This document shows positions 6,114 through 6,211 of a stretch of DNA of 6,211 nt, one piece after another. Position 1 is the stretch's first letter. Each line of letters opens with the position of its first letter. The stretch comes from Bacteroidota bacterium. GTDB lineage: Bacteria > Bacteroidota > Bacteroidia > Flavobacteriales_F > PHOS-HE28. Under the pieces are notes generated by a model. The model was not told the origin of the DNA, did no database searches, and saw only the letters and a list, made by a program, of their open reading frames with translations. A program made the position numbers and the translations under genes. The stretch spans positions 1 to 6,211 of the forward strand of contig JAEZDL010000088.1 in assembly GCA_023418095.1 (NCBI GenBank), given 5' to 3'.

Positions 6114-6211
6114 TCAAGAAGACCCAGTTGCTTCACGTGATCTTCGTACACTACCGGGTGTCATTCCTGTCCATTGCTTGAATGCGCCGATGAACGTGCT
6201 GGCATCGGAGA
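6114..6211 (-). CDS. AraC-family transcriptional regulator, C-terminal fragment (cut by window edge)
   Basis: The minus strand from the right edge encodes SDASTFIGAFKQWTGMTP, then GSVRRSREATGSS and a TGA at 6114-6116. This matches the end of the second helix-turn-helix of AraC/XylS proteins (typically F.D.S.F.R.FK...G.TP..YR), which binds DNA. Only the last 31 or so codons are in the window, so the sensor domain and the target are unknown. It is convergent with katG. The codons after TP are unlike its neighbours' usage, and a different frame (6160 down to about 6095) reads HPVVYEDHVKQLGLLDRFIKKK with better codon use. The true C-terminus could therefore be shifted if there is a frameshift here. 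Confidence 0.75.
   Translation of the reverse strand, partial: SDASTFIGAFKQWTGMTPGSVRRSREATGSS

Noticed and set aside
5942..6151. Minus-strand open frame of 69 codons across the relic and terminator
   Set aside because: Most of it is antisense to the katG relic and runs through the terminator hairpin. Only its first roughly 20 codons look protein-like, and these are discussed with the AraC gene.
1..6211. CRISPR array, tRNA, rRNA, insertion sequence or phage elements
   Set aside because: No regularly spaced repeats, cloverleaf, transposase motif or terminal inverted repeats were seen. The katG tail repeats are explained by homology to katG.

Overview
The window reads as a chromosomal segment of a Bacteroidota bacterium. 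The main evidence is a large secreted protein with SprB-type repeats and a C-terminal type IX secretion (T9SS) sorting domain. Signal peptides ending in AQ and TAnnTTTG-like boxes just ahead of start codons agree with this. GC content is moderately high for the phylum (roughly 55-60% in katG by hand count), so a high-GC Flavobacteriales- or Chitinophagales-like lineage is a reasonable guess, but I cannot place it further. GATC is strikingly over-represented throughout.

Layout from left to right. Bases 1-59 hold nothing I recognise. A minus-strand gene (60-2249) encodes a 729-residue T9SS surface or secreted protein. A 107-base gap follows with no clear element. A minus-strand SRPBCC/AHSA1-like protein (2357-2818) comes next. 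A divergent intergenic region (2819-3014) carries a 26-base interrupted palindrome and other small repeats. Then comes katG on the plus strand (3015-5327), a full-length bifunctional catalase-peroxidase with every catalytic residue I checked, ending at a GATC-loop terminator (5348-5379). A small exported protein of unknown function with a carboxypeptidase-regulatory-like fold follows (5393-5929). Directly behind it lies a broken second katG 3' end plus a second copy of the katG terminator (5950-6103). The right edge (6114-6211, minus) holds the C-terminus of an AraC-family regulator that continues outside the window.

Functionally, KatG is the only gene with a confident biochemical role: removal of hydrogen peroxide in the cytoplasm. 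No adjacent Fur/PerR or OxyR gene is visible. The AraC fragment is convergent to katG and need not regulate it. The T9SS protein and the SRPBCC protein have no evident link to katG.

I see no new multi-gene system. The most interesting signal is the katG tail relic. It matches the usual KatG C-terminal consensus better than the intact katG does. It also shares an almost identical stop-to-terminator segment with that gene, and a lower-GC gene sits between the two tails. Together these point to allele replacement, or loss of a second katG, at this locus.
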